Shown here piece after piece: positions 1 through 11,640 of a stretch of 64,000 nucleotides of DNA. The first letter of the stretch is position 1; each line of letters starts with the position of its first letter. The DNA is taken from contig CM056994.1 in assembly GCA_029891345.1 (NCBI GenBank), positions 62,093,251 to 62,157,250 of the forward strand. The letters are read 5' to 3'. The DNA is from Dryococelus australis. Lineage: Eukaryota > Arthropoda > Insecta > Phasmatodea > Phasmatidae. Position numbers and translations under genes: made by a program. Below the pieces are notes generated by a model, which saw nothing but the letters and a program-made list of their open reading frames with translations, was not told the DNA's origin and ran no database searches.

Positions 1-650
1 ATATCATTTTATTTTTGTTTCTACAGTGAATTTATGTCAACACTTACGCGTCGAATCTTAAATAAAATGTATACTAACATATTGTAATAGTTTAGTATCT
101 CTGTCTTGCAGAGAAAGTTCATTAGTGTTCCTATAAATTAGTTTTTCATGTATTAAAAAACTATATACCAGTAATTTAACAAAGTTGAAAGTGAAAATAT
201 TATCTTTGCTAAGCAAATATGTTGGGATAAAGGTAAAACATACGCAATCAAAAGAATTATTGAATTTTTTGTACTTCTTTCCAATTATAGTGTGCATCGT
301 TTGTAACGTCTTGAGTCGTGCGATGTTAATAAACGATTGCGATTTTCATGTGTTGCTTCGTTGCATTCTGATGTTTGATATGAAGTTAATTAACCCAGCT
401 TAACAATATACTGTGGCATGTAACGCCTGAGGGGCGCATTTGAGTTCGTCAGGAATGGGGGTATTAATAAAAATAAATTTGATATCTAATTTATTAACTC
501 CGCTGTTTTTACCGAACTAAATTATCTGTCTCCAATTTTACTCTTTTTTTTTAACAGTGAGCGCAATATTTAATGTATATTTCAACTCAATTAACGTCCT
601 TCCTAATTGTCTCTGTTGGTTAGTCAATTAGTAGTTGTAAATTAGCGACT
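1..650. other. Gene-free AT-rich flank
   Basis: No supported gene or repeat is seen. The short ORFs have no recognisable domain, no splice context and no biased composition. Confidence 0.5.
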
Positions 651-654
651 CCAG

Positions 655-2960
655 GCCACCTGGCACCTGCCGGGTGACGGGACGAGGGGACGAGGTAGTC
701 ATATTGGATCTGTACCTCCTGCTCTGTCAATTCGGTCAGATGACCTCATTTTCGCAAAAAGAACAACCAAATTCGTGAAAAATAATCCCATTTTCCCCTT
801 TAAGTTAGCCCTTTACCCACCAAAATTTCCCTTTTTTACTCTCGAAATGTCCCTTTTTTCCCTCATGCGTTTTCATTCCAACGATGCCCCTCATTGTGGT
901 GTTTGACTCATTGTGGATGTGTATCTAGGATGTGGAGTCATCCTGACAGAACTTCCTGCTATGTCAATCTAGTCCGCCATCTTGGAAGTCGCACTGTCTA
1001 TAAAAATTGCAGTCAATGGTGGGCGGCCATGTTGGTGGCCAAATTCCCTTTTTTACATCCAATTTGGACCTTTTCCCTCGAAATGATCCTTTTTTCCCCT
1101 CTCCTGGAGCCATCTTGGAAGCGAACATCCTGCTCTGTCATTCCATCACAAGGGTTCCCTCGGCATGCTGTCATATGTTATAGAGGCTTCTGGATGGTAC
1201 TGTCTAAGAAAATGGCGACTGGTCATGGTGCTGACCACCAAAATGGCGAAAATTTCTAGCAAAATGACTGCCAATGAACTGTCTAGCAAAATGGCTGCCA
1301 ATGCAGAGCTTCCTGCTCTGTCAATCTAGACCGCCATCTTGGAAGTCGTGCTGACTAGAAAAATAGCGACCAATGCAGAAATTCCTGCTCAGTCAATCTG
1401 GTCTATCATCTTGGAAGTGGCACTGCCTTGCAAAAATTGCATCTAGCAAAAACTGGTTGCCAATGCAGAACTTCCAGCTCTGTCAATCCATTCTGCAAAT
1501 CTTGGAAGTGGTACTGGCTAGCAAAAAAATTGTGTCACTACCTAGCAAAATGGCTGCAAAGACTCTAGGTGACCCGACTCCTGGCTGGGGAGATCTTGTA
1601 TGAGAAATTCCTGCTCTGTCAATCCAGTCCGCCATCTTGGAAGTCGGGCTGTCTAGCAAAAATGGTGGCACTACATAGCAAAATGTTTGCCAAGACTAGG
1701 TACCCTGGCTCCTTGCTGGAGAACTGTGACCACCATCTTCGACGAGAACGTCTAGCTCTGCGTATCTGGTCTGCCATCTTGGAAGTCGTGCTGTCGAGTA
1801 AAAGGTGGCACTACCTAGCAAAATGGCTGCCAAGATTTTTGGACACTTGGTTCCTGGCTGGGGAGCTGGTGAGCCACTACCGCCATCTTGTATGTCATTT
1901 CGCACAAATTCGCAAATAAAACAACCAAATGGCAGCCATGTTAATAGCCAGGCCTACCAAAAAATCTGGAATATTCCATCCTACCGAATGTCTCTACTTA
2001 CTGCTTTAGCATTCTGACAGAACATCCTGCTCTGTCAATTTGGTCTGCCATATTGGAAATTGTATCCTTGGACAGGGGACTGGAGCTGGGGAGCGAGGAG
2101 CTGCAACCACCATCTAGGATGATGTCATTATGCATAAATTTGTATAGAAAATACCAAACTCGCCGACGGAGGCTATTTTGATGGCCAGTGATCTGGTGGT
2201 GATCATCTTGGCAGCCAGTATGCCAATGATGGCTATTTTGTTAGCCAGCCAAAACATCTGGAAATTACCATCCTACCAAATGGCTACTTGCTGCTCTATC
2301 ATTCCATAACATTGCCCCTCCACAAAACTGTTTCTACAGCTCTTTCATTCCAGGTTTCCCTCGGCATGCAGCTGTGGCCATCTTGGCGTATGTTCAAGAG
2401 GATCCTGGTAGGTACTGTCTAGCAAAAATGGCAGCTGAACATATGTTCTAGAGGGCCTCACTGACTTCCAAAATGTCGGCCTTGGTACTGATTAGCAAAG
2501 TGGGGACACTGAATTGAAATGGCTGGCAACGTAGAACTTCCTGCTCTGTCTATCTGGTCCGCCATATTGGAAGTGACATTACCTAGCAAAAATGGTGAAC
2601 ACTGAATTGTCTACCAAAGTGGCGGCAGTATCTAGCAAAATGGCTGCCAATGCACTGCCAAGCAAAATGGTGGAGTGTTCGAACAGACTTAGGGAGGAGG
2701 CAGTGTTACAGTTGTATCCCCGCTCGAAGCCACCCAGTACTGGCCTTAATGCACTGTCTAGCAACAAAATGGCGGTCAATGCACTGTCTAATATAATGGT
2801 GTCAAATGCACTTTCTAGCAAAATGGCTGTCATTGTGCTGTCTAGCAAAAATGGCGGCACTACCTAGCAAAATGGTGGCCAATGCAGAACTTCCTGCTCT
2901 GTCAATCTGGTCCGCCATCTTGAAAGTCGTACTGCAGCAAGAGTGCTGCTGGGTCATGGG
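655..2960. repeat. Irregular array of AAGATGGC/GCCATCTT-bearing units (array 1)
   Basis: The phrase 'CTTCCTGCTCTGTCAATCTG' followed by 'GCCATCTTGGAAGTC' and then 'CTAGCAAAATGGCTGCCAAT' recurs about ten times. GCCATCTT-type cores lie near 978, 1121, 1331, 1407, 1494, 1629, 1772, 2047, 2561 and 2911. Spacing is uneven (about 75-500 bp), so this is a scrambled, diverged array rather than a clean satellite. The ORFs here are translations of the repeat and should not be called genes. A related array in opposite orientation lies at about 25520-26110. Confidence 0.8.
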
Positions 2961-3054
2961 GTCACCTTTTAGTCATGCTCTGTCATACCAGCAACATCCA
3001 TCTTTCCTGAAGAATGTTAGAGTTCATAGCCCCCTGCAATGTCTCTCTCCCATC

Positions 3055-4120
3055 ACAGTTAGCTGTAATTTCCAAACAGTTTGAGATATAATTACCAAAA
3101 TCATAACATAGGTATCACCTACGACAAGGAAAAGGACCAAAGGGTCAATTTGACCTATGTCTATATATATGCATAGTTGGGTGTAATTTCCGAACTCTTT
3201 AAGCTTGTTTGAAGAATGTTCGACTCCATAGTCCCCGTGCAATATCTCTCTCTCGATATAGTCAGCTGTAATTTCCGAACAGTTTGAGTTGCAACTACCA
3301 AAAATTATTACACAGGCATCATCCACGACATCAAAAAGGACCGAAGGGTCAAGTATGACCGACATAGGTCATACACAGTTGTCTGTAATTTCCGAACCAT
3401 TTGATATACAACTACAAAATTCATAACATAAGCATCACCCACAACGACAAGAAGGGTAGAAGGTCAAGTAAACCCTATGTCTACTTATAAGCATACTTGG
3501 CTGTAATTTTCGAACCATTTGAGATACAACTACCAAATTCACAATATAGACATCACCCCCCGATACCGAGAAGGGCCACAGAATCAAGTATATCCTAAGT
3601 CTACTTATAAGTATAGTTGGCTGTAATTACCGAATTGTTTAATATATAGTTGTCAGATTCATAACACAGGCATCACTCATGATGAAGAGAAAGGGTATAG
3701 GGTCAAGTATACCATATGTCTACTTATAAGCATATTTGGCTGTAATTTCGGAACTGTTTAAGATATAGTTGTCAGGTTCATAACATAGTCATCACCCAGG
3801 TCGACAAGAAGGGTCGTAGCATCAAGTATACCCTATGTATAAGCTTAGTTGGCTAAAATTTCCGAACCATTTGAGATACAACTATCAAATTTGTAATATA
3901 GGCATCACCCATGACGATGAGAAGGGTTATAGGGTCAAGCAAACTCTATGACTTCTTATAAGCACAGTTGGCCATAATTTCTGAGCCATTTGAAATAGAA
4001 CTTTCAAATTCATCACATAGGCAAAACCCGGTACAACGAGAAGGGTTGTAAGGTCTGGTAAATCCTACATCTACTTATAAGCATAGTTGGCTGTAATTTC
4101 CGAACCATTGATGATATGCT
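3055..4120. repeat. ~118-bp tandem satellite, ten units
   Basis: The anchor 'GGCTGTAATTTCCGAACC' (with variants) starts at about 3062, 3181, 3265, 3382, 3500, 3620, 3739, 3852, 3971 and 4090. This gives a unit of 112-120 bp, with one short 84-bp unit that has lost about 34 bp. Other shared phrases are 'ATAACATAGGCATCACCC', 'GAGAAGGG' and 'CTATGTCTACTTATAAGCAT'. Units differ by scattered substitutions, so the array is old. It directly follows the GCCATCTT array. Confidence 0.9.
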
Positions 4121-4124
4121 AGAA

Positions 4125-4335
4125 GTATAATCATGTATGAAACAACATATATTTAAACAATTGGTTATAAGCATTTAACAACATGTGTGCGAGCATCGAG
4201 CATTGTGTGTCATGTTAGGCGACAAAAAATATTCCATTGAGAAGTGCGCCGCTTTAGATGATGCTCGACCAGACTGGACTGACCTAGACAGAACACCTTC
4301 CATACAAATAGAGTGAAACTAAACCAGCCAACATT
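4125..4335. repeat. Dispersed repeat, copy A
   Basis: 'GCGAGCATCGAGCATTG', a CATGTTAG-like phrase, 'GATGATGCTCGACCAGAC' and 'GAGTGAAAC' recur in the same order at about 8890-8990 and 9045-9235. The family lies on both sides of the zinc-finger cluster in the same orientation. No coding capacity is seen. The next 500 bp (4335-4840) hold only a short GA run near 4510. Confidence 0.55.
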
Positions 4336-4841
4336 ACAAATGTCGTGCAGGTTTCGACAAGTTGAAGGAATGGTACATAACACTGGGTGAGAGAGGATGT
4401 CAGAGTGGCAGACCAGTCGAGTGCATGTCCCTTTAGGAGAGTAACTTAGTTATACAGTACCTAGTGCCACAACCGTACACACATACAAAACAACACACAT
4501 TAGTCGTGCAAGAGAGAGAGAGAGAGGTTACATTTATAATGCTTGAAGCTCATTGCGAAACGAATTACCCATGAATTGCTAATGACAAGTAAGGATATAT
4601 CACAACACACATGACACTATATATGTACTCTGGTTTTAGAATATGCAAAACATAAATCAGAGGTTTACCTTAGCTGGTGTAGAAGTGAAGACCTGTAGGT
4701 CCCGAGCACATCTCGTCGACATGAACTCGCTGGAAGCAGAGTCTATTCCACCTTTCCATTCATAGTATACATTAGCGACCAAGAAAGCAACTCGACACCT
4801 GCAAGTACATCACCACCCCCTTGAAAAATCATACTTACTTG

Positions 4842-5310
4842 TTACATCTCGCACATATTCATATGACTTCTTAGACCACCCATCTGTGAAATTGACACAC
4901 CGCTCTTCGAACACGCGTACTTCAATCGGGTTGGGCTATTTGTACAGCTATGCCTCTCATGTCGACGAACACTGCTGCTGCTGGCGAAGGTCGTCTCACA
5001 GAAGTGACACTTATAATGTCGAAATGGTTCGGCAGAGGTGGTTGACCATACAGTCGTTGTTGCTGGAACAGAGGTCGATGGTCCAGTTGATGGCGCAGGT
5101 GTCGCAGCTGAAGAACTGGTTGGCACTTCTGCAGGTGCTGTGCCAAACATTCCCGAAGTTGATGGTGGCATTGGTAGTATGCTCACAGAAGTTGACAGCA
5201 GTGCTACTGTAGGCAGACCAGCCGAAGAAGTCTATGGCAGTGCTAGAAGAAGTTGTTGACACTGCTGGTACCACTCCAGATGAAGTCGATGGCACTACCG
5301 TAGATACCAT
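4842..5310 (-). pseudogene. Ser/Thr/Pro-rich C2HC zinc-finger ORF, frameshifted
   Basis: On the minus strand a Ser/Thr/Pro-rich stretch (5310 down to about 5040) leads into one good finger, YKCHFCETTF...VRRHERHSC, with spacing C-x2-C-x12-H-x4-C. A second, YACSKSG...LRSHMNMC, has lost its second Cys. The Ser/Thr-rich part sits in two frames (ORF 5310-5011 and ORF 5186-4842), so a frameshift separates them. The Cys-terminated finger resembles those of the plus-strand copies at 5.5-8.0 kb, which suggests a related protein in opposite orientation. The function is unknown. A nucleic-acid-binding role is only inferred from the finger. Confidence 0.5.
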
Positions 5311-5479
5311 TAGTTTTGGCCTGTCTGAAGATATTGCAGATGTGAAGCTGCAGATGCTAGCTGAGACGATTCACCTTTCACAGTAGCTGTTGTCAAACTG
5401 AGTCTTTTTATGACTCTCTACTTATTGTAATATATAAATGAGTATGCAAGCCCTATGACATCACATTGATTTTGAACCA

Positions 5480-5705
5480 ATCATATCATACCATTTACTG
5501 CAGCAATGTCTTGTATAAACATAGCAAGAAGTGTAAAATAAACCAATGTTTATTTGCTAATCAGAAAGCGAGTGCAAGTATTCCGGCAAGACATTCACTA
5601 ACAGCCCCAGTGTCCAACAGCATGAAGATAGTAACCGTCCATTTGCCATCGCCTACAAGACCTACCAATGTGTAAACTGTAGTGTGGTGTATGTGACTAC
5701 ATGTA
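5480..5705 (+). pseudogene. C2HC zinc-finger fragment (copy A of the 5.5-8.0 kb family)
   Basis: In the right frame the stretch contains KYSGKTF, then the phrase PFAIAYKTYQCVNC. This matches copies B and C (PFATVYKTYQCVNC and PFATVYKTYPCVNC). Only the last two finger units are present and there are stops between them. It is a truncated paralogue of the downstream copies. Confidence 0.6.
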
Positions 5706-5799
5706 CTGAGGTCTCGGTACATACTTAACCATGAGTGTAACGCGAGTAGGCGTGGCAGGACTTGTCCTTGCATGAACACACTACTCCTACGATCCTTTG

Positions 5800-6300
5800 C
5801 TATGGACTCAGAGGTGGTGGGGAGCAATCAAGGTGAGAGTACTCAGTACATGAAGACTGCTACTAAGTACAGTGGAGGTGAAAACACACACTATCAAGGT
5901 CATGAGCTGCAGCAAAAACATGTTTACAACACTGCAGTCCTGGACCCAGTGGTGGGAGGCAATGAAGGCAAGAGTACTCGGTATATGGATGAAGGCCATG
6001 AAGACTACCTCTAAGTACATTAGAGGTGAAATAACACACTGCCAAGGCCACGAGTGGTGGTAAACAGGTTTTTACCACTGCGAGTGACCTTGGAGCACTA
6101 CCAAGGCACAAGTGATGGTAAAAACATGTTTCCCACACTGTGGCCTTGGAGGGGCTCATGAAGACTGTCTCTAAGTTCATTGGTGGTGACAAACACACAG
6201 ACTGGCAAGGTCAGGAGTGGTGGTAACATGTTTACAATGCACACTAACAAGGTCACAAGTGATAGTAAAAACATGTTTACCACAATGTGGTCCTGGATTC
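5800..6300. repeat. Degenerate tandem repeat with CATGTTTNCCACACTGNGG core
   Basis: A phrase of the type 'ACATGTTTACAACACTGCAG' followed by 'TCCTGGA' recurs at about 5917, 6064, 6124, 6226 and 6270. 'GTGGTGGGAGGCAATGAAGG' recurs at 5814 and 5949, a period near 135 bp. The block sits between zinc-finger copies A and B and ends in a run of G at 6302-6314. Confidence 0.65.
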
Positions 6301-6586
6301 AGGGGGGGGGGGGGTACGAAGTCACGAAAACTGTCTTATAAAGAAGTTGAGAGATCGAATAACCAACTTCGAAGGCGAGTCAGCGAACGACTGTATAAGG
6401 TAACATGTTTCAGTTCAGCAGACATCTACTGAGACAACCCGAGACGAGCAACACAAACTAGCATATAGTGTGAACAGTATATAAGCATATATAATGTAAA
6501 ATAGACATCAGTTCGTCGGCGAGCGTTATGGAAATAGGATCGTTAGGACTACATTAATCTACTACGTTAGTGTACTCTGTTACAAC

Positions 6587-7187
6587 ATGAAGACAAAATC
6601 AATATTTGAAGACTTGCCATCTGTAACACAGCCAACATCGTCAACACCAAGGGACCCTGAACAGTCACTACAAGCATTACGGTATTCGTGCTATCACTAC
6701 GATCGTGTACTCTGCTGTCGTGGAATCAATGGTTGAAGACTTGCCATCTATCACACCGCCAGCATCGACATCAGTAAGGGGTACTGAAAAGTCGCTGCAA
6801 GCATTAAATTATGAATGTTACTACTGTGGAAATACTTTTAGCAAATGTTGTAATGCACACTGACATGAAAGTAGTCATTGCTTGTTCAGCCCAGCATATA
6901 CGGTGTTCCACTGTGATAACTGCGATGCAGTGTTTACCTTTAGCGATAACCTATATAGACATATCAAGAAGTGCAACGGAAATGTTTGTCGTTCATTGGG
7001 AAGCGAGTTCAAGTATTGCGGCAAGACATTTGCTAAGCGCGCCAGTGCCAGATGTCTTGAACAGAGTCACTGTCCATTTGCCACTGTCTACAAGACCTAC
7101 CAGTGTGTTAACTGCTGTGCGGTATATGCAAATAAGAGTGCCTGGAATGCGCACAGCAGGATTTGCCCGAATAAATACTTAAGTTGA
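6587..7187 (+). pseudogene. Multi-finger C2HC zinc-finger protein, copy B (first half of a tandem duplication)
   Basis: The 3' part is open (6882-7187, about 100 codons). It carries FHCDNCDAVFTFSDNLYRHIKKC, spacing C-x2-C-x12-H-x3-C, then a weaker FKYCGKTF...SHC finger, then YQCVNCCAVY...NAHSRIC, again C-x2-C-x12-H-x3-C. Upstream, at 6729, is a further in-frame start and a finger-like ECYYCGNTFSKCC interrupted by a stop near 6860. Two related acidic leaders (…EDLPS…) start at 6587 and 6729, which suggests an internal duplication. The last ligand is Cys rather than His in every finger. The protein is not recognised. The set resembles the fingers upstream of the polymerase at 19.7-20.4 kb, so a mobile-element origin is possible. 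Confidence 0.6.
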
Positions 7188-7429
7188 GCATGTAAGATGA
7201 ACGAACATAAAGAAGTTTAGAGGTTGAATTGTCAACTTCGCAGGCTAGACATCGAACGACTGTATAAGGTAACATATTTCAGTCCAACCATGCAGTCATC
7301 TACTGAGACGACCCGAGATGTGAATAGTATACAAGCGAGCATAATGTAAAACAGATCTAATTTCGCTGATGATCATGGTGATGGAAAGCAGACCATTGCG
7401 ACTACATTCATCTAGTACGATCGGGTACT

Positions 7430-8044
7430 CTGTTACAATACGAAGATGGTATCATTGGTTGAAGACTCACCATCTGTAACACCATTTGCATCAGCAACAG
7501 CAAGAAGTCCTGAAGAGTCGCTATAAGCAGTGTGCGATATCAATGTTACCACTGCGATCGCATACTCTGCTACATTATGAAGATGGAATCAATGGTTGGA
7601 AACGTGCCATATGTAACACCGCCAGCATCGTCAGCAGCTAGAGTAGCTACATGCATTATATTATCAGAGTTACTACTGTGGAAATACATTTAGTATAAAA
7701 GTTGTCATGAACATCGATATGAAAGTAGTCATTGCTTGTTCAGCCCAGCATACATGTTGTTTCACTTTGATAACTGTGATGCTGTGTTTATCCGCAGCGA
7801 TGGCCTGTATAGACATAACAAGAAGTGTAAAGGAAATGTTTGTCGTTCATCGGGAAGTGAGTGCGAGTATTGTGGCACGACAATCGTTAAGCGCACAGGT
7901 GCCAGATGTCATGAAGAAAGATACTGTCCCTTTGCCACAGTCTACAAGACCTACCCATGTGTTAACTGCTGTGCGGCATGTGAGGATAAGAGGGCCTGGA
8001 ATGCTCACAGCAGGAAGTATTCTGCAGAAAACAGTCACCATTAA
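7430..8044 (+). pseudogene. Multi-finger C2HC zinc-finger protein, copy C (second half of the tandem duplication)
   Basis: This is a close copy of the 6587-7187 ORF. The open 3' part (7736-8044) reads FHFDNCDAVFIRSDGLYRHNKKC, then CEYCGTTI...ERYC, then YPCVNCCAACEDKRAWNAHSRKY. The first finger has lost its first Cys (C to F) and the last has lost its terminal Cys, so two sites are damaged compared with copy B. The leader …EDSPS… near 7460 and the second start near 7574 are also conserved. Nucleotide similarity to copy B extends into the flanks, so the whole ~870-bp segment was duplicated. Confidence 0.6.
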
Positions 8045-8125
8045 TGTTTTGCTCGAATAAAGAATAATTTGAGCATGTATCACTTATTAGTAAGCAATCT
8101 TATGTCACGTATGTAAAATAAAGGC

Positions 8126-8251
<126 letters not shown>

Positions 8252-8689
8252 TATGTTATTCATCAAACAAAATCTACTCCAATATTAGGTCCACCTTCAT
8301 CACTAGAAATAATATTTTTTGTATAGTGTCAAGTCTCTAACTTAGCTCCATACCGACGGCTGTTCTAACAATATACACACAGATGATTTCGCTATCTTCG
8401 TTTCTCTAGTCGTGGGGTCGCGGGTCGCGGAGGTCTTCAACCATCTTTGTTACCCCTGTCAGAAGGGAACATCAACAACGTTTTGCATTGCCGATGACGA
8501 TCGCTAGGAGCACTCGCGTCGACACACATGACCGAATTACTAAGTACAGAATGCAGAACACTCACCCATGCATACAGTGCACTATTTACCAGCGGTGGTA
8601 ACTTGAAGACACGCATTACATGACTTGTAAAGACATACATTTAAACCAGTGGCCATGCAAGAGATGGCAGCACTGCTATATATTAATGA

Positions 8690-9235
8690 TGACATATAAA
8701 ATAGTTATAATCACCTACCAACCAATGTGTATTGCACAAGCGACGAACACTATACATCGCATCAGTCGATGCTCAACAAGACCATGCATCTGAAAACTGA
8801 TGTGGTAGCCTTGGTTAGTACAGCAGAATAGGAAACGATTTTCCTCACGTACACCCTCCGACCGAGCTACGCTACAGTACAGAGGCACACAAGTTCCACT
8901 ACCAACCATCACATAATGTACGAGCATCGAGCAACGTACGTCATATTAGACTAAAATAAATATACTGCGAGCCGAGAAGCAGGGGAGCGACAAGGTCGTC
9001 ACTGTTACATTCCTTTGCAAATAGATATAAAAAAAAATCAAAGCAAACTAGTTATAAGCACTTACCAACCAACGCATATTGCTCATGCGTCGAGCATTGT
9101 ACATGAGTTATATGATGCTAATCAAGACCAGGCAGCTCTGCCTAGTATGGTAGAATAGCAAACGACTTCCTTACGAACCGAGTGAAACGAAACCATTAAT
9201 TTCAGAGTATAGCCAACACTCGCAACACTAGTAGC
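8690..9235. repeat. Dispersed repeat, copies B and C
   Basis: 'ACCAACCAATGTGTATTGC' (8716) and 'ACCAACCAACGCATATTGC' (9068) open two similar stretches. They continue to AAGACCA(T/G)GCA, GAATAGNAAACGA and CCGAG. A third overlapping piece at 8890-8990 matches copy A at 4125 ('CGAGCATCGAGCA'). No gene is seen between 8250 and 9430. Confidence 0.55.
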
Positions 9236-9434
9236 AGAACACGTCCAATCCGATCGATGGCATTGAAGCTATTAGAAAATGGCTTTCTGAAGTACTTACC
9301 ATCTTCTCTCGAGATGATGCTTGCTCTTTGAAATTCGAATAATTTCAACAAAGAATTCCATCAATTTCCCATTATGTACATATTTTCAGAATCGTCAGTG
9401 GGATTTAAGCTTTTGTATGCATTCTGTAAACTTA

Positions 9435-9715
9435 AATTGCAGCAACCATGACAAGCAACCATGATGTTGACCTTGCATGATGTCATGAGACCCTTACCTT
9501 GACCTGACCTCGGATGACGACATGTGACCTTGGCTAGGGATGAAGGAGGGAAAATAATATCTTGCTTATAACACAATCATGGGAACATTCTGAGAAAATC
9601 CATTTACCTCGCTCACAACAGCAGGAACCATGATAATAAGCAACTATGACCTTAACCTTGGATGATAACATGTGAACTTGACCTTGACCTTTGACCATAA
9701 TCTCGAACAAAATAA
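9435..9715. repeat. Two-copy repeat with TGACCTTGACCTTTGACC motifs
   Basis: Units at about 9435-9545 and 9612-9715 share 'GNAACCATGA', 'AAGCAAC', 'ATGATGTTGACCTTGCATGA'-like and 'GATGACNACATGTGACCTTG'. Both are rich in TGACC half-sites, the reverse complement of the AGGTCA nuclear-receptor core. The second ends in three half-sites in tandem. Confidence 0.6.
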
Positions 9716-9748
9716 ACAGCTTAAAACTAAAATCGCCGAAAAAAGTCC

Positions 9749-9813
9749 TAAGACCTTGGCTTCGTCTTCGAGGAAGCTGAAGATGGGGCCCGTCTTCAGC
9801 TGCCAAGGTCTTA
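9749..9813. repeat. Interrupted hairpin
   Basis: TAAGACCTTGGC (9749-9760) pairs perfectly with GCCAAGGTCTTA (9802-9813). An inner arm AGCTGAAGA (9775-9783) pairs with TCTTCAGCT (9793-9801). The left side carries an extra ~14 nt between the two arms. Confidence 0.75.
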
Positions 9814-9829
9814 TGACAATGAAATGAAA

Positions 9830-11460
9830 AAAATTACAAATCAAATTATATTAATTACATATTAATTTAATGAGCTTACAAAATATACATAACTTTCCCT
9901 ACATCTTACAACATTCAGTCACGGATGGAAAGTAACTTCAACATGGCTGAGAATATTCATGTTACCAGTAGTGCAAACCAACTTGCTTTAAAGCCATGTT
10001 TGATCCCAATCTCCATCTTAATTTTCTTTCGAGGGAAGAGTACAAGCGTACAGTACAAGCTAACAACAGCAGTATTATTCACAACATTTTCGTGTACTGG
10101 AATAGTCTTCCAACGTATACTATCACGTGGATCAACATCTTCCAAATCCCGAGGCTTTGGCTCTTTCGCATCAAAGATTTTCTGAAGAAACAGAATTCTA
10201 AAAGCCCACTAACAGCTTTAGCTGTAATACCTTGCAAGCCAAACTAAATAAGAAAGGCAATAATATATAACTTTCCTCGCAACTCAACACTTTAAGGCTC
10301 CAAGCTCTACCTTCTTTATCAACATCATAAGAGTACTGCATAAGGTTTCGATATACTTTCTTAGGGTAACACCCACAAGAACTACTATATTTCCTGTACA
10401 TCATAAAACAGTACAATGAATCGTTAAATCCCGAAAAAGAAGAAAAAACGAATAAGGAAACGAAACTCATTATTTAATAAAGAAACATACCTCACAACAA
10501 GCCGATTACAAAACTTCTGTGTAACAAGGTGCTACATCCAACCATACTCTTTGATCCCCAGCCATTCCAACCATATAGATAACTATTTCTAGACGTGCTA
10601 AAGGGATCATTTGGAGGGGGAAAAACTGTTTTTCTGAATCCTCCAACTTGATGCCTTGCTGTTTGTCTGTCTATGCATGTGTGTGTATGTGCGTTAAAGC
10701 ATAAAACTTAATGTTCGACCATGCTATTTATAAACTTCTTGTCTGTGTATGTAATGAAGGCTGCAATCTTTATGTTTTTGGGAAAACGACCCCCTTTCAT
10801 TTATTAAACACATGAAAAAAGTACTTATGGTATCTGGCATGAACTTTCGATTCATTAGTCTTAAAAATAAACATGCAAACTACCAATATTATCATGCTGG
10901 TCATATATTGTACAAATGTAGCAGCTACCTGCGAGATGGGGTGCTACATAAGCTGCCATAACTCTATTACCAGGTAGTGAAATTGCTAGAGGAATTTACA
11001 TGACACTCACAAAATGTATACATATAATTTATATTCGTCTAAATGTAACTATGATTTAAAGATAGTAAAATTAATAGATAAGTACATAGATATTTTATGT
11101 ACGTACAATATGCAGTGTCTCATATCCTTTATCAAGATTACCTTCTCATTATTGATATACATATATGAAATATAAATTATTTTTATGTGAAAAATACGAC
11201 ATTGTTGTAAATCAATAGGAATCCTTTGCGTTTATATAGATTAAACATTCTATTTTGTGTGGGATTGTATATCAATTATATAAATTCTTTCGTAATTGAA
11301 TGTACATAGTAATTTACACATACCAACACTGAAATTATGTATGAATATTTGATGGACATATATTATACAGAATTTCATAGACTTTAATCGGTAGTAGTAG
11401 ATATAAATATTGATTGTACATGTGTTAAACACCCACCCCTTATCGACGCCCTTGTTAACA
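9830..11460. other. Gene-free stretch
   Basis: AT-rich DNA without a recognisable gene. The ORF at 9996-10247 (+) ends …TALAVIPCKPN but shows no domain or splice context, so it is not called. Confidence 0.45.
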
Positions 11461-11469
11461 TATAAAAAC

Positions 11470-11640
11470 ATTTATTGGTAGGAGGTTGGCCCACTCTTGA
11501 CCTGAATTGCAGCTTGTATTCTACATGGAATTGAAAGATATAGGTCATGCGTGACGTTCATGGAATATGTATTAATTCTCCATGCAGAGCAGTTTATAGT
11601 TGAGAAAGTGTGGCTTGAAGTGGAAACTTAGCACGCACGT
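11470..11640 (-). pseudogene. Tc1-like transposase C-terminal scrap
   Basis: Read on the minus strand, the stretch ends in LYLSIPCRIQAAIQVKSGPT and a stop. This has the layout of the last residues of Tc1-family transposases (…SMPRRIQAVI…GGPT.Y-stop). Nothing upstream of about 11640 can be matched, so only a short 3' relic is left. Confidence 0.4.

Larger units (their letters stand above)
6341..8079 (+). repeat. ~870-bp direct tandem duplication carrying zinc-finger copies B and C
   Basis: Unit 1 (6341-7209) and unit 2 (7210-8079) both begin 'AAGAAGTT'. Both continue through 'CGAACGACTGTATAAGGTAACAT', 'TCTACTGAGAC', 'GGTACTCTGTTACAA'-like, the leader and the finger exons, ending 'TTGAGCATGTA'. 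Many substitutions and small indels separate the units, so the event is not recent. Confidence 0.75.

Noticed and set aside
894-3084. ORFs of 60-120 codons on both strands
   Set aside because: They are translations of the GCCATCTT array, with overlapping frames on both strands and no domain.
9925-10247. Overlapping plus-strand ORFs as a gene
   Set aside because: No domain, no splice context, and a similarly long ORF on the other strand.
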